Shown: in pieces, positions 31,981-42,464 of the stretch
Layout of the letters: every line of letters starts with the position of its first letter
Numbering within the stretch: position 1 is the first letter of the stretch
Assembly (NCBI GenBank): GCA_949130485.1
Contig: OX422184.1
Location: 17,484,324 to 17,548,323 of the forward strand
Source of the DNA: Agelas oroides
Lineage: Eukaryota > Porifera > Demospongiae > Agelasida > Agelasidae
Direction: 5' to 3'
DNA: 64,000 bases
Notes under the pieces: generated by a model
Seen by the model: the letters and a program-made list of their open reading frames with translations, nothing else
What the model was told of the DNA's origin: nothing
The model's database searches: none
Made by a program: the position numbers and the translations under genes

Positions 31981-32571
31981 GAAGCAAGATGCTCTTAGCG
32001 ACTATAGAGTAGTTTCTCTTACTTGAAACACTATATCATGCTTCAGCCAATAAGCACAAACTCAATGGTATGACCATCAAAGGTGTGCACATGTACTTCT
32101 GGAACTCCACAGTTCCCCATATTAACGCAGCTGGTAGCAAACACGTGTTTACTGCAAAAACAAGTTGGTTGTTTTAACCACTGAGTGGTTTACCTTGGTT
32201 GCAGACAAACTGGAGAGACAGTGCATAATGCAACTAGAGAGGCAGCTGCCCTGATGTCATCTTACAACCATGATAGTAACCACTAACATCTGAGAAGGAA
32301 TCACCTGCTTGCATTAAAAGCATGAAAGTTCCTTACTACAACTTTGAAGTGCATTTCTAAAGACTCCCTCACAGATGTTCTGAGGTTTGTCAGTGTATTG
32401 TGATTGTAACATGAACTGGGCCAGGTTGTTTACGCATCAGGTCACTTGCTTTTCTGGTTGCTTTACGCAATTAGTCTCTAATACCAAAGTAAACCTCCTG
32501 TAACCACAGCTTGACTGCAACCAAGGTAACCACTCTGTGGTTAAAACAGCATATTTGTTTTGCAGTGATAT

Positions 32572-34183
32572 ATCAGAGAGTCGGTATACTCTCTATGTAG
32601 GGATGGCGCCGACGCGCAATATATGCAATACTTAACAAAAGCCGTATAACTTCACCACAAACACGCTAAAAGCTTATTTAAGAGCCCAGACATCCTCTTT
32701 GAGTGCCTTTGTGATCAGCAAGACCCATTTAAGTGGCCAAAAGCCACGCGGAAGACAGCTAAACGCAAAAGTGTGCGGTAGCAAAAGTACCATTTTTCGT
32801 ATTCTTTCTTTGTTCAGACCACTTGTCAAACGACGATAACTCGAAAACGGCTCAAGTACTCACCTTGATTTTAGCACGAAACGGATGCTCATCATAGCGC
32901 TCAGCTTCCCAACCACTCAGCGTCTTCACAGCTTCAAATTCACCCTGGTCAACAAAAGCCATTCACAACACACTGAGGCTGCTGTCCGTTGCGAAGGACG
33001 CCATTTTCTAATTTTGTACGCATGCGCACACGAAGTCTTGTTCCCAGACCGAAGACCACGGTCATTGGTCTGGAAGCGAGAGTACACAAGCGAGCGGGCG
33101 GGCATGGTTGGCACGGTTTTTTTCCCCCGCGGCATTGGGCAAGGCTTATGAACACCACGTAGGTAAGGCGCTGCATTCAGCTGCCTACTTGTAGCTACAC
33201 TAAACTAGCCTACTCACAGCTTCAGTGAACTGTAAAGCTAGGATGGTCTGTTGTCAGTATGATAGTTTTCTGTGCTGCAGCTGGTCAGTCGTCATGTGAT
33301 TGACAACTGAATCATGAAATTGGTTTCACAAAGTTTGGTACGGAGAGTGGTTGGCCCTTCATCAGGTTCTAGCTGGCTATATTGCACATAATTATTACAC
33401 TTTTCTCCAGGGAGGGCAGATATCACACTGGAATCACTACTAAACTGTCAATGCCGCTTCAAGTTCTGGTGTTGTGGTTACACTTGAAATATTCTTCTTA
33501 GGCTTAGGTCTAACTGTAACTGAGATTAACATCAAAAAAAAGTACAGAAACAAGACTTTAAAAACATTAAAAATGTAAAAAGATGTAGGGATGGCATGCC
33601 AAAAAGTATGCAAACAAGGTAGAGATGATGCATGAAAGCAAAGGTCTACATATTGGCAAAGCCCCATCCCTACATCTTTTTCACACTGCAGTTAGTCAGC
33701 GTGCTTGAGAGCTGAATCTGCACCCATCCATGCAGTTATTAACGCTGTGCATGAATGCTTGAGTTTTACACACTGATTACTATGACCAGTCTGCAGTCCA
33801 CTCAAGCTCACTGTCTAGGTTATACCAGAGGCCATATAACAAGGGTACCACTGTCACTACAAGTAGTATGTTGGCAATAAAACTACTAACCTTGGTAGCC
33901 ACCTACAAGGCACACATATCTATACGCTCATATTATCCTCATTCCCAGGCCATGTGGGAGGAGCTAGAAAGTGCATGGCCTGAGAATGAGGCTACAGCCA
34001 TGAACTGCTAGTAAAGACTACCCATGCACTGTCTAACTGCAGTGTGAAAAAGATGTAGGGATGGGGCTTTGCCAATATGTAGACCTTTGCTTTCATGCAT
34101 CATCTCTACCTTGTTTGCATACTTTTGGGCATGCCATCCCTACATCTTTTTACATTTTTAATGTTTTTAAAGTCTTGTATATA
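32572..34183 (-). mobile_element. GATGTAGGGATGG element, copy 2 (inverted relative to copy 1)
   Basis: Reverse complement of 13748-15397 over almost its whole length, including the terminal hairpin (AGAGAGTCGG and ACTCTCT at 32577), the exon-like ORF (32962-32864), and the two inverted arms (33580-33690 and 34045-34165). Flanked by GATATAT on the left and TATATATA on the right. Confidence 0.85.
32864..32962 (-). CDS. Exon-like 33-codon ORF with splice donor inside element copy 2
   Basis: Starts ATG at 32962 (MAFVDQGEFEAVKTLSG), 33 codons, then AAG|GTGAGT. The C-terminal half differs from copy 1 (WEAERYDEHPFRAKIK against RRALRCDKHQFCAKMT), yet frame, length and donor are the same. This copy may be nearer the original because it has fewer cysteines and a consensus AAG|GTGAGT donor. 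Confidence 0.5.
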
Positions 34184-34204
34184 TAGGGATAGCCTTGTCC
34201 CACT

Positions 34205-34844
34205 TAGCCTCGTACCCAGGCCGTTAATTAGGAAAAACGGCCTGGCAACTTCTCCGAGTTCAAACTGTTGACTTCCGCTGCACTGGAGTTGTCAGTACCA
34301 ATCAGATTTCAGAACGCTTCACGTGACAGTTGTACAGAATTTTAATTGCGTCATAAATGCATCACAGTATACCCGTCCCGTGGTACCGCTAGCGCTTGGA
34401 ATGACGCTTTTGTTCGAACTCCTTCCGTTGACTTGTGTGCAACAACTACAGTGCCTGCGGACAAAACGGATTCTTTATAAAAAAGGACCAGTTCGAGAGT
34501 AGCAGTGTCAGGTACTAGTTTAGTACTTACTGTCAGTCGGACACATCGACATCGGTGAGCAAGAGCGAGTCTACTGCAAGCAGTTCGTCTACAGATGACA
34601 AGTAAGACAGTAACCATCCAATATAAGCCTGTAACGAGTCTACTGCCGTAGTACTGGCAACAACAACGCGCTTGCACAATCACGAACAGTCACGTGGCTA
34701 CGATTAAATATCACATGCATTATCCAATATTCATGGCTTGTATGGGTGCAGCTGTAATCTTTTTCACGTCGCATCCGTATACAGTTTGAACCCGGGTAAG
34801 TTGCCAGGCCGTTTTTCCTGATTAACGGCCTGGGTACGAGGCTA
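34205..34844. mobile_element. TAGCCTCG-ended element, 9-bp target duplication TGTCCCACT
   Basis: TIRs of about 47 bp: TAGCCTCGTACCCAGGCC, GTTAATTAGGAAAAACGGCC, TGGCAACTT and complement. Flanked by TGTCCCACT at 34196-34204 and 34845-34853. Inner 550 bases are GC-richer than the flanks. A minus-strand frame (34683-34507) ends at a possible donor ACTGACA|GTAAGT, suggesting captured exon sequence. Confidence 0.88.
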
Positions 34845-34857
34845 TGTCCCACTGGGC

Positions 34858-35780
34858 TTCATGTCTGCACAATTAGAAAGCAAAATCGGTCCATGATCAA
34901 AAGAAGATATACTCTAAGATATACGATGCAAGTAAAGTCACCAGTCAAAATTTCTGGCTACGTCCCTGAGGGTGGCATTTTGAAAGAGGTGCTAGGCCAA
35001 TTCAGAGAAGAAGTCCATAAAATCTTCGATTAAGAAATGCATTTTGAGTCCATTGTTGAATGTCTTCATTGTCAAATCCTAAACCACTCTGTAGAATTTC
35101 AGTTTGATGCCCAGTATCAGCTCCAAGTACATCTATGAAGCCATTCAAAGTGATGCTATGAACGTTAAGTTTTGAGAGATTAACATTCTGGGATTTGAAA
35201 CAAATTTGTAAGCTGACTTTATGGGAGTTGATATATTTGGGTGTTGACATTTTGGAAAGAATCTGTTAACTCTACCCCGTTTTTCTAAGTACTTGTCACT
35301 GCATGATAGTTACTTTTACAGTAATGATGTGAATGAACTTATGGCACACCTGGCAAACTTGAGTTCAAAGTTTGGGAAGTATTATCATGTCATAGTAATA
35401 ACTCAAGCCATACTGTAGAGGCTGTCAATAATCACTGGACTGGAGTACTGGAATGGACTACTGGACTGACCTTTTTTGCTCTAAAAATCATTTTTACGGT
35501 CTTTAACAAGATTCCTTTACCTGCATCCTACTTCAGATCAATCAGTAATAGTATATCATCTATCAAAATAAGCTAAACAACAGATGAAGATCATGTTATT
35601 GTTATTGCTACAAGAGAGTGTACAACTCGGGTGAGGTTCTAACATGGATAGCTTGGTACCCTTGGGAGGGGGAAAAGTTGTGAGTACAAGGCTATAGCAT
35701 AGATAGTAGAGTAGTGCAACATAGGTTTACTCTGGTTCCAGGAATCAAATATCACAGTTGCAGGATCCAGTAGCGCCTAC
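34858..35780. repeat. Duplicated segment, partner at 9838-10760
   Basis: See partner. Carries a GTTGAT-type array remnant at 35170-35262 and the diverged secreted-family relic. Confidence 0.8.
34960..35200 (-). pseudogene. Second relic of the diverged secreted-family branch
   Basis: Minus strand reads DVLGADTGHQTEILQSGLGF and DNEDIQQWTQNAF, then RRF, in order with VLQA-LVDTNLTFFREVLGF and DDAEIQQETQNAFQFFNERF of the intact family. Frame breaks before the LDFSQSEP motif. Confidence 0.6.
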
Positions 35781-36169
35781 ATATTCATCCCTCCTTTAAG
35801 GTATCCTGAAGCATACATGACTGTAGTACCTACCAGCAGTGAGCATGACCACTCTTCTCAAGCAGGAGCTGAGCTATCAACCCAAGCTTCACCAGCTTAT
35901 GTGCTACCATATCTACACTACAAATGCTGGCAGTCATTGAACTAGCTGCTGCAGAAATACATCGTTATTTACATAGTCAAGAAAGACAAGATGTAGGAAG
36001 AGAGGCAGGAGGCCATGTTAGAAAGCTTCCATGTACTGGCAGGAAAATCTTGCTATAGGCCATAAAAATTAATTTAAGTGCAAAAAGGTCAGTCCAGTAG
36101 TTCATTCCAGTAGTCCATTCCAGTAGTCCAGTCCAGTGATTATTGACAGCCTACTGTAGGTATATGCCA

Positions 36170-36452
36170 CCCACAAGTATGTATTCTAGGTTACTACACA
36201 AGATGTCACTACTACAGCACAAGGCTCCTTCCTGTCCACAGTGCTGATACATTATGCAACAAAATCTGGGGGGAGGAGCCTGGGAATGAATCTGCTTGTA
36301 ACTCCGTTTAGAAGCGTTGTAGCAAAGCTACTGGCTGTAGGATGGTCTGCAACCAGGCTTGCTCTGTCGGAGGCCAAACTCCTTTTTTTGGCTTTGTCAT
36401 GTAAATCGGTCAAAATCCCTTGGGCCAATTCGTAATACTAGCAGTGCTGCCT
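36170..36452 (-). repeat. Dispersed repeat R1 (reverse copy)
   Basis: Matches 27325-27680 (CAGCACAAGGCTCCTTCCTG, GGATGGTCTGCAACCAGGCT, GCCAATTCGTAATACTAGCA). Confidence 0.75.
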
Positions 36453-36665
36453 TCACTTTACAAGTTTACATAATGCTAGGGCATACGCGAATGCACGCAG
36501 GATAGCCTCGCGGGAAGCGAGGTATTGAGCTACTTTGTGTATGTAACAGTTACGTGTGTCTACGTCGGTCAGCCTCCCGTCGTCGGTGCCTCCAAGAATC
36601 ACGCTCTGCTCAACTGTGTCGCTCCACTCGTAGATTAACCATCGGAGGAAGTCTCGCGTGGCCAC
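36453..36665 (-). CDS. Unrecognised 70-codon ORF conserved at a second locus
   Basis: Opens MATRDFLRWLIYEWSDTVEQ and continues with SVILGGTDDGRLTDVDTRNC and YIHKVAQYLASREAILR before a stop shared with repeat R1 sequence. A related stretch at 51690-51800 (plus) reads VILGGSNNERLTDVDTCNCY, ICKVAQYLASCEALLR in the same frame, and a third diverged fragment lies at 36910-36990. Conservation at the protein level between copies suggests a former coding exon spread by the repeat. No family recognised; probably not an active gene. Confidence 0.35.
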   Translation of the reverse strand: MATRDFLRWLIYEWSDTVEQSVILGGTDDGRLTDVDTRNCYIHKVAQYLASREAILRAFAYALALCKLVK

Positions 36666-36899
36666 ACCCCGTTCCGCAAGAAAGGGCGGGGTCTGGTAAC
36701 TTAGGTTTGTTGCAGCGCTCTATACTGTGCGGGACCAATCACAGCGCAGTATTCTGTCACTTGAGTGCTGTTATCACAACTTCAATAGGAAATTGTACAA
36801 GTGTGAAACAACTGTGAAACTACGAGTAGCAGCTTTGTCAGTCTTCGCGAGAGCCTTAGCACTTGCGCAATGCAAGTAAATGAAATTCCTGTCCTACGA

Positions 36900-37234
36900 G
36901 CGGCTGCAACGAAAGTTACTATCGACGTCGGTCAGCCTCTCGTCGTTGCTGCCCCGGGAATCACCCTCTGTTCGACGGTGTCGCTGCACTTGTACCCTGG
37001 TTAATCTCCTCCTCCTCTCTGCATCCGACTCCACTTCTACCTCGTGATCACGCATGCACCTCGCATTCCAACGCGCGTCGCTGTAGACTGCATTCCGTTA
37101 CAGACAAAAACCGAGATTCGCCCTCACACTGCAAGATTGTTTGCCCCGCTTCCCGCGGCCGCTCGGCAATCAAGAGCGCATGATGACGCATAAAAATAAA
37201 AATGACGGCATCACGCGCTCTGATAATATAAATG
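36900..37234. repeat. 150-bp sequence present three times
   Basis: The stretch from TTCGACGGTGTCGCTGCACT to AAAAACCGAGATTCG recurs at 41457-41600 (inside an element) and 41909-42055 (beside it). Confidence 0.75.
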
Positions 37235-37910
37235 CAGGGGCGGCGGAAGGTACTTGAGATTGGGGGGGCAGTGAGGATGGTGCGTGCGTAAGCACGCACA
37301 CGCTAGGGGGGTCTGGGGGCATGCCCCCCCAGAAAATTTTGTTAAAATTAGGTGCTCTGAGATCGCTTCTGAGGCCATATTTGTACCCAAATGCCACTAG
37401 TCCGACTAGAGTACATGGCGAGAGTAATACCTCCGTTCGTCACGAGGCGTTTCAGTCACTATAGTCGACCGTACGTGGCGGGCCTGATGAGGTGGGCATC
37501 TTACTCCAACTGACGACCTGGACAAGAACAGTTTCTACTTTGTACTACACTCTGAAACTAGTTCAGTGATCACCACGCCTAACAGCTTGAAGGGGGGGGG
37601 GGGGGGGGGGCAGTGCAGTGGCAGTGCACGTGTTTGTCTAATTAAAAGTAAATAACAGTCACACCCACAGGAAAACCTACTACGACCTAGTCTCGCGGCT
37701 ACGCGAGACTAACTACGACGATGGTTTGTGCTGGATACCGTACGGTAAGTAAACGACGCATCGTTGACACTGGCATTTTGATAGTAACTGTTGTATATTA
37801 TTACACATCAAGTAGCAGTAGCCATCTTCGGATTGGGGGGGCAAGGCCCCCCCAATCTGTACTTTGGGGGGGCATTCGCCCCCCCTGCCCCCCCTGCTCC
37901 GCCGCCCCTG
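37235..37910. mobile_element. CAGGGGCGG-ended element with G/C runs
   Basis: Begins CAGGGGCGGCGGA and ends TCCGCCGCCCCTG. AAATG stands directly on both outer sides (37230-37234, 37911-37915). Subterminal GATTGGGGGGGC and GCCCCCCCAATC mirror each other. A run of about 20 G at 37593-37612. Superfamily uncertain. Confidence 0.7.
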
Positions 37911-37924
37911 AAATGTGAGTGCTG

Positions 37925-38309
37925 GTACAGTTCACAGCTGTTTGTGTTATACTAGATCTAAGAGGCTATAGAGGCCATCAAGCTGCAACCAAGAAACTTT
38001 GTACTGCCTGTCTCCCAGTGGTTTTCTTAGTTGTTGAAATTTGATGATACTCATGACAAAGGACATGCAGCTGTTGCACATGCATGTCCACTGACCAGAA
38101 CTGGTCGGTTCCCTGCCCACGCACTGACTGTCACTAAGGACTAACGGGAAAAACACAGGAAAAGTCATGCAGTCTTTGTAGGTCTTCCAACAACTTATAA
38201 ATTAGCATGATCAGTCATGATTTTCATTTACTTTGTTCAGATTAGCTTACAATATAATTATATAGGCAGTTGACTGATCCAAGCCGATTGTTTAGTCCTA
38301 CATTCAAGC
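37925..38309 (+). promoter_or_regulatory. Conserved upstream block of secreted copy 2
   Basis: GGTACAGTTCACAGCTG to CATTCAAGC. TATATAGGCAG at 38260 is about 45 bases before the ATG, matching the copy at 54810. Shared with other family members over its whole length. Confidence 0.5.
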
Positions 38310-39068
38310 ATGCAGGTCATTTGGGTGCTTGTTGGTCTTTTCAGTGTTCTTGTCACCAATGCTGCAGCACAGTCCTGCCCAGCAACCCTCAACTCTGAAG
38401 CTCAGTTTGTTTTATATGGGGACATAAAGTTTTCTCCAGAGGTACTTCAAGCTATTCTTGTGGATACCAATCTGACATTCTTCAGAGAAGTGTTAGGATT
38501 TGATGATGCTGAGATTCAACAAGAGACTCAGAATGCATTTCAATTCTTCAATGAAAGGTTTGGTCTGGACTTCTCTCAGTCTGAGCCCAATGACTTAGGC
38601 ATACGCTTCTTCCAAAATGCCACCATTCAACCAAATAGGCAACCCAGTGGTATATTTGTAACCTTCAACCGCTGGCTCCTAACTGGAAACATTCGGTCCA
38701 GATGCTTTATTGCAACTATCGGTGGATATTTAGTCAACTTTGTTGGAGAGCAGACACTGAGAGGAACATATGGTGGAGAAGAAGGAATCCAAGTCACTAG
38801 CAATAGAGTTCTGTCATATGATTATCTTTCTATTTCAATTCCTCGTCGTGACCCAGTCGTGATTCAACGGAGGACTCCAGTACCAAATGAAGGAGCACAA
38901 ATTGGACTCTTTGTCTTGTTCTTTGAGTTGTCCCATCCAACACTGGGTCAAGGTGCTCAACAAGGATTCTTTCAGACAGAACGTGGTACTGAAAATGGGA
39001 CTAGTATTTTTCGTCGGTCTGGGAGTTCTGTTCTTACCTTTCCACCCAATGTCCTTAGTTTTAACTGA
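38310..39068 (+). CDS. Secreted protein of unrecognised family, intact copy 2 (252 aa)
   Basis: Single exon, intact from MQVIWVLVGLFSVLVTNAAA (signal peptide; predicted cleavage near AQS) to FPPNVLSFN. One more residue than its paralogues because of GGEEG instead of GGEG. Two cysteines (QSC, RSRCF) could form one disulfide; sequons NLT, NAT and NGT are kept. Compared with copy 3 and copy 4, the main differences sit in the segment after the first cysteine (EAQFVLYGDIKFSPEVLQ) and around FFQNATIQPNRQPSGIF, while FREVLGFDDAE, ERFGLDFS and LSHPTLGQG are invariant. Function unknown; extracellular location is inferred from the signal peptide. Confidence 0.88.
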   Translation: MQVIWVLVGLFSVLVTNAAAQSCPATLNSEAQFVLYGDIKFSPEVLQAILVDTNLTFFREVLGFDDAEIQQETQNAFQFFNERFGLDFSQSEPNDLGIRFFQNATIQPNRQPSGIFVTFNRWLLTGNIRSRCFIATIGGYLVNFVGEQTLRGTYGGEEGIQVTSNRVLSYDYLSISIPRRDPVVIQRRTPVPNEGAQIGLFVLFFELSHPTLGQGAQQGFFQTERGTENGTSIFRRSGSSVLTFPPNVLSFN

Positions 39069-39280
39069 TATATAGCAATGAATAGCGAATTTAGATGTAG
39101 GTCTGAATTGGGTCTCCCAATGCTTTGCCCTCAATCATTATCAGTGTAGTATTGTACTGTGACCTTGTTGAAACATTGTAGACACTTCTATCTGGTTACA
39201 GAAATGTGAGGTCAAATTTGCCAGTTGAAAAGGCCACAGGAGTTCTACATGTAATATTATTACATGAATTTAGATGTAGG

Positions 39281-39340
39281 TCTGATGACATGCTGAACTA
39301 GGTCTCCCAAATTGGGAGACCCAATTCAGCATGTCATCAG
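39281..39340. repeat. Near-perfect palindrome, 28-bp arms
   Basis: CTGATGACATGCTGAACTAG and GTCTCCCAA are answered at once by ATTGGGAGACC and AATTCAGCATGTCATCAG. Built from the 3'-flank word of the secreted family, inverted on itself. Confidence 0.8.
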
Positions 39341-39619
39341 AGGGTATAGGGCTTCCCTTGTCTGATAACGAGCATTGAATGCTTTGCCCTCCATCATTGT
39401 CAGCCAAAGGAAGGCCTACCTTCACATCCAGACTGACACTTTCACACTTGGTCCCTTGCAAAGTCATGTAGAAGGACTTACATTTGAGAACAGGAGGGAG
39501 GGTAAATTGGGAAAACTGGTTGCATTAAGGTAGGGATAACAGGTATACTGTAAAAACACTTGGGTTATTTCATCCACATTTTTAGGTTGTCTCAGTTGCA
39601 TCAGTGTGGTGAAGGAATG

Positions 39620-40130
39620 GGTGTCCTCCCACAAGGTCAATTCCCACCAGATCATCAAGTTCCCACAAGGTCAACTCAGTGTGACATACAGACCTATTAA
39701 AATACATTAACAAATATACCACAATACAGATTTCAATATTTTAAAATGCATATGAATTTTTTTACCTCCTTGGGCATACCTCTTTTTGTTGAGGTGGCTG
39801 CATTGCTCTGGCTTCAAACTGAAGAGCTTTTCCCCCTATTTTGTTCTTTTGCGAATGCCAACCCTTCAGATGGTTGTTAGTTCCACTGACTATACTTTTA
39901 AATTTGTATTGGCCCTTCATCCAAATGGAATTGAAATACCCATTGATTCGGTCAACTTCTAGAGCTTCATGTTGCTGTCCATGCCTGAAGTTAAATAGGC
40001 CCTGTTCCTGTGATATTACAATAAAAACTTGGAGTTGATCTCCTGGGAAGTTGATCTCCTGGGAAGTTGATCTTGTGGGAGTTGATCTGGTGCATGGGCA
40101 TGAATCAAGGAATGCTACCAAATAGCTAGG
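39620..40130 (-). mobile_element. Fold-back-like repeat with 15-bp arrays and MULE-like remnant
   Basis: Arrays of the 15-bp unit lie in opposite orientation at 39637-39680 (GGTCAAYTC type) and 40034-40094 (GTTGATCTCCTGGGA type). The minus-strand frame between them (40010-39762) reads EVDRINGYFNSIWMKGQYKF, then GTNNHLKGWHSQKNK and GGKALQF. TNNHLEGWH-type motifs after a W-x-G-x-Y block are seen in MULE/FLYWCH-associated transposase-like proteins, so this is a plausible transposase C-terminal relic. Also present at 8690-9060. Confidence 0.5.
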
Positions 40131-40920
40131 TTTTCTTGAAAATCCATTGAGGAGCTTCTTCATTGGTTGCATTAGTCTCTTGTTTCTCTTTTGTTAAATA
40201 GTATCGCCTTTCAGAAAGCCTATAAACTGGAGACTGAAGTTTCTTGTTTGCTTTGATCTTACACAGTGGCGGTACCACGGGGGGGGGGGGGGGGCGTACG
40301 CCCCCCCCCCCAAACCGCCCGTCTGGCCTGGTCGCGGGGCGGGCGCCATGCTATTATCTACACGGCCACAGCTAGCTAGCTAGGTACGTAGATCAGACAT
40401 TCTTTGTAACTCAAGATAAGAGAGAAGTCCACTCATCCAGTCGAAGGAGCAGCAGCCCAGGAGTCCATTGATTCAGTCGAAGGAGCAACAGCCCAGGAGT
40501 CCACCGATTCCGTCGAACGACCAACAACCCACTCAGTCCCATCGTAAAGCGGACGTTCAGCTTCTACTCTGAGTGGTGGTGCCGCACATCATAAATTTTG
40601 TACATGCTTCTCCCCCCCAACCCTCTACTGCTGTGCACGCCTATGATCTTACACATCTGCTCCTGGAGGAGTTCCTTGGTTACAAGGAAGACCTATACAG
40701 CTACATTCCTGGCATTTCGACCACAACCTTGTAACCAAGGAACTTCTCCATAGGCTTTCTGAAAGGCGATACTAATTTAACAAAAGAGAGAAGCTTCTCA
40801 ACTACACTCTGATTCAAATTGTAAGGACTGCTTGAACTTGACGTGTCACACACACAAAAGGGATGCAACTGAGGTGACCAAAATATACTTGAGGTAACCC
40901 AACCTTTTTACATGCAGTAT
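40131..40920. repeat. Inverted repeat interrupted by a hAT-type element
   Basis: GGAGCTTCTTCATTGGTTGC, GTATCGCCTTTCAGAAAGCC on the left and GGCTTTCTGAAAGGCGATAC, GAGAAGCTTCTC on the right. Related single-arm versions at 9217-9480 and 53325-53560. Confidence 0.7.
40264..40645. mobile_element. Non-autonomous hAT-type element, 8-bp target duplication
   Basis: Ends CAGTGGCGGTACC and GTGCACGCCTATG; flanked by ATCTTACA at 40256-40263 and 40646-40653. A related uninserted site is visible in reverse at 53446-53470 (GATGTGTTAGATCAAAGC). Contains an inverted run of G and C around CGTACG (40280-40312). No transposase. Confidence 0.85.
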
Positions 40921-40930
40921 AGAAGAAGTC

Positions 40931-41173
40931 CTACTCTATGATGGAATGCAACTCCAAGAGTCTGTTCACCTCAATACTAGAGGGGGTAGTAGCTACAGCA
41001 TTGTCTAGCATAGTTGTCAGGCAGTCCTGACATTCTTCTAGGCTGAATACCATGCGATCAGCACCTTCTAGAGTGGTACAAGCCCATTCTATGGAGCACT
41101 GCTGTAAGATAGCCTCTACTTCGCCCATGTCGAATCTTTTAAGTTTGATTACGTCATAGTTAGACATGCGCAC
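40931..41173 (-). CDS. Unrecognised 78-80-codon ORF
   Basis: Two possible starts (MRMSNYDVIKLKRFDMGE; the second Met is two codons in). The acidic protein continues VEAILQQCSIEWACTTLEG and ADRMVFSLEECQDCLTTML to a TAG stop. No signal peptide, no recognised domain. Upstream on the minus strand (41180-41330) are short direct repeats of the type GCGCGGTAGATTTC. It could be a first exon or a chance ORF; amino-acid composition is protein-like, with no repeats. Confidence 0.3.
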   Translation of the reverse strand: MRMSNYDVIKLKRFDMGEVEAILQQCSIEWACTTLEGADRMVFSLEECQDCLTTMLDNAVATTPSSIEVNRLLELHSIIE

Positions 41174-41348
41174 ATTGAGCTTTCGGCGCAGACGTTTGCG
41201 TGGAGAATATTAGCGCGGTAGATTTCACATTTTCAGTGCGGTAAATCTCCGCAGTAGATTTCAGCGCAGTAGTTGTTATCGCAGTGCTTTAACCTTCTTT
41301 TCAGCGCGGTAGTAATGTTTTGTAGTTTTGAAACAAACGGTATGCCGT

Positions 41349-41896
41349 TAGCCTCGTTCCCAGGCCTACCCCGTTTTTTGTTCTTCGTTCAGTATAATAC
41401 ACGGAGGCGGAAGAGCGCGAAAAACCGGGAAGGCCTGGGAACACTTATCACAGTTCGACGGTGTTGCTGCACTCGTACCCTGGTTAATCTCCTCTCTGCA
41501 TCCGACTCCATTTCTACCTCGTGATCACCCACGCACACCGCATTTCGACGCGCGTTGCTGTAGACTGCATTCTGTTGCAAACAAAAACCGAGATTCGAGG
41601 TGGACTTAGGGGGGGCGGTGCCTGACTACAAGTACGTGCGCAATAAACCTGAGAGCGGGTTTCTTACCGGTCAAGCGATGTACTCGCGATCTTGTGAACG
41701 TCTGGGTCTAGTCTAGTACGTTATTTGTATAAATGCGGACCCCTCCCCCCCTACGTCCACCTTGCGTCCACCTGACGTCATTCACGTGATAAGTGTTCCC
41801 AGGCCTTCCCCCGTTTTTCGCGCTCTTCTGCCTCCGTGTATTATACTGAACGCAAACCGAAGAACAAAAAACGGGGTAGGCCTGGGAACGAGGCTA
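41349..41896. mobile_element. TAGCCTCG-ended element that carries a copy of adjacent DNA
   Basis: TIRs of about 100 bp (TAGCCTCGTTCCCAGGCC, then CCCCGTTTTTTGTTCTTCG). Flanked by GTATGCCGT (41340-41348) and GTATGCCAT (41897-41905). The interior 41457-41600 is nearly identical to 41909-42055, immediately outside the right end. Confidence 0.8.
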
Positions 41897-42464
41897 GTAT
41901 GCCATAGTTCGACGGTGTTGCTGCACTCGTACCCTGGTTAATCTCCTCTCTGCATCCGACTCCATTTCTACCTCGTGATCACCCACGCACACCGCATTTC
42001 GACGCGCGTTGCTGTAGACTGCATTCTGTTGCAAACAAAAACCGAGATTCGACCCCACACTGCACGATTGTTTGCCACGCTTCCGGCGGCCACTCGGCAA
42101 TCAATGACGCATAAAAATAAAAATGACGGCATCACGCGCTCTGATAATTGGGGCGAGCCTGAGCGAGCCCCACACTAGCAGGACTGCATTGTTACACTGC
42201 CACAAATGGATGTTAGTAGTGACTTGGACCCTCCCACTTCATGCATTACTGGCATGCTGCAAGTTTGATCACAAATAAGAAGCCCGATCTATAATTTGCT
42301 TGCTCAGGCTTGCCCCCACAATGTTTCACATTCCACTAGTATTAAGAGGTACAGGCCGAATGCCGCATCCGGGTGGTGGAGCTATGGGCGTGACCTTGTC
42401 TCATGCTGGGGATACACCCAGTTTGAAATGGTTACATCATCTCATTAAGTATGCTTGACAAGGC

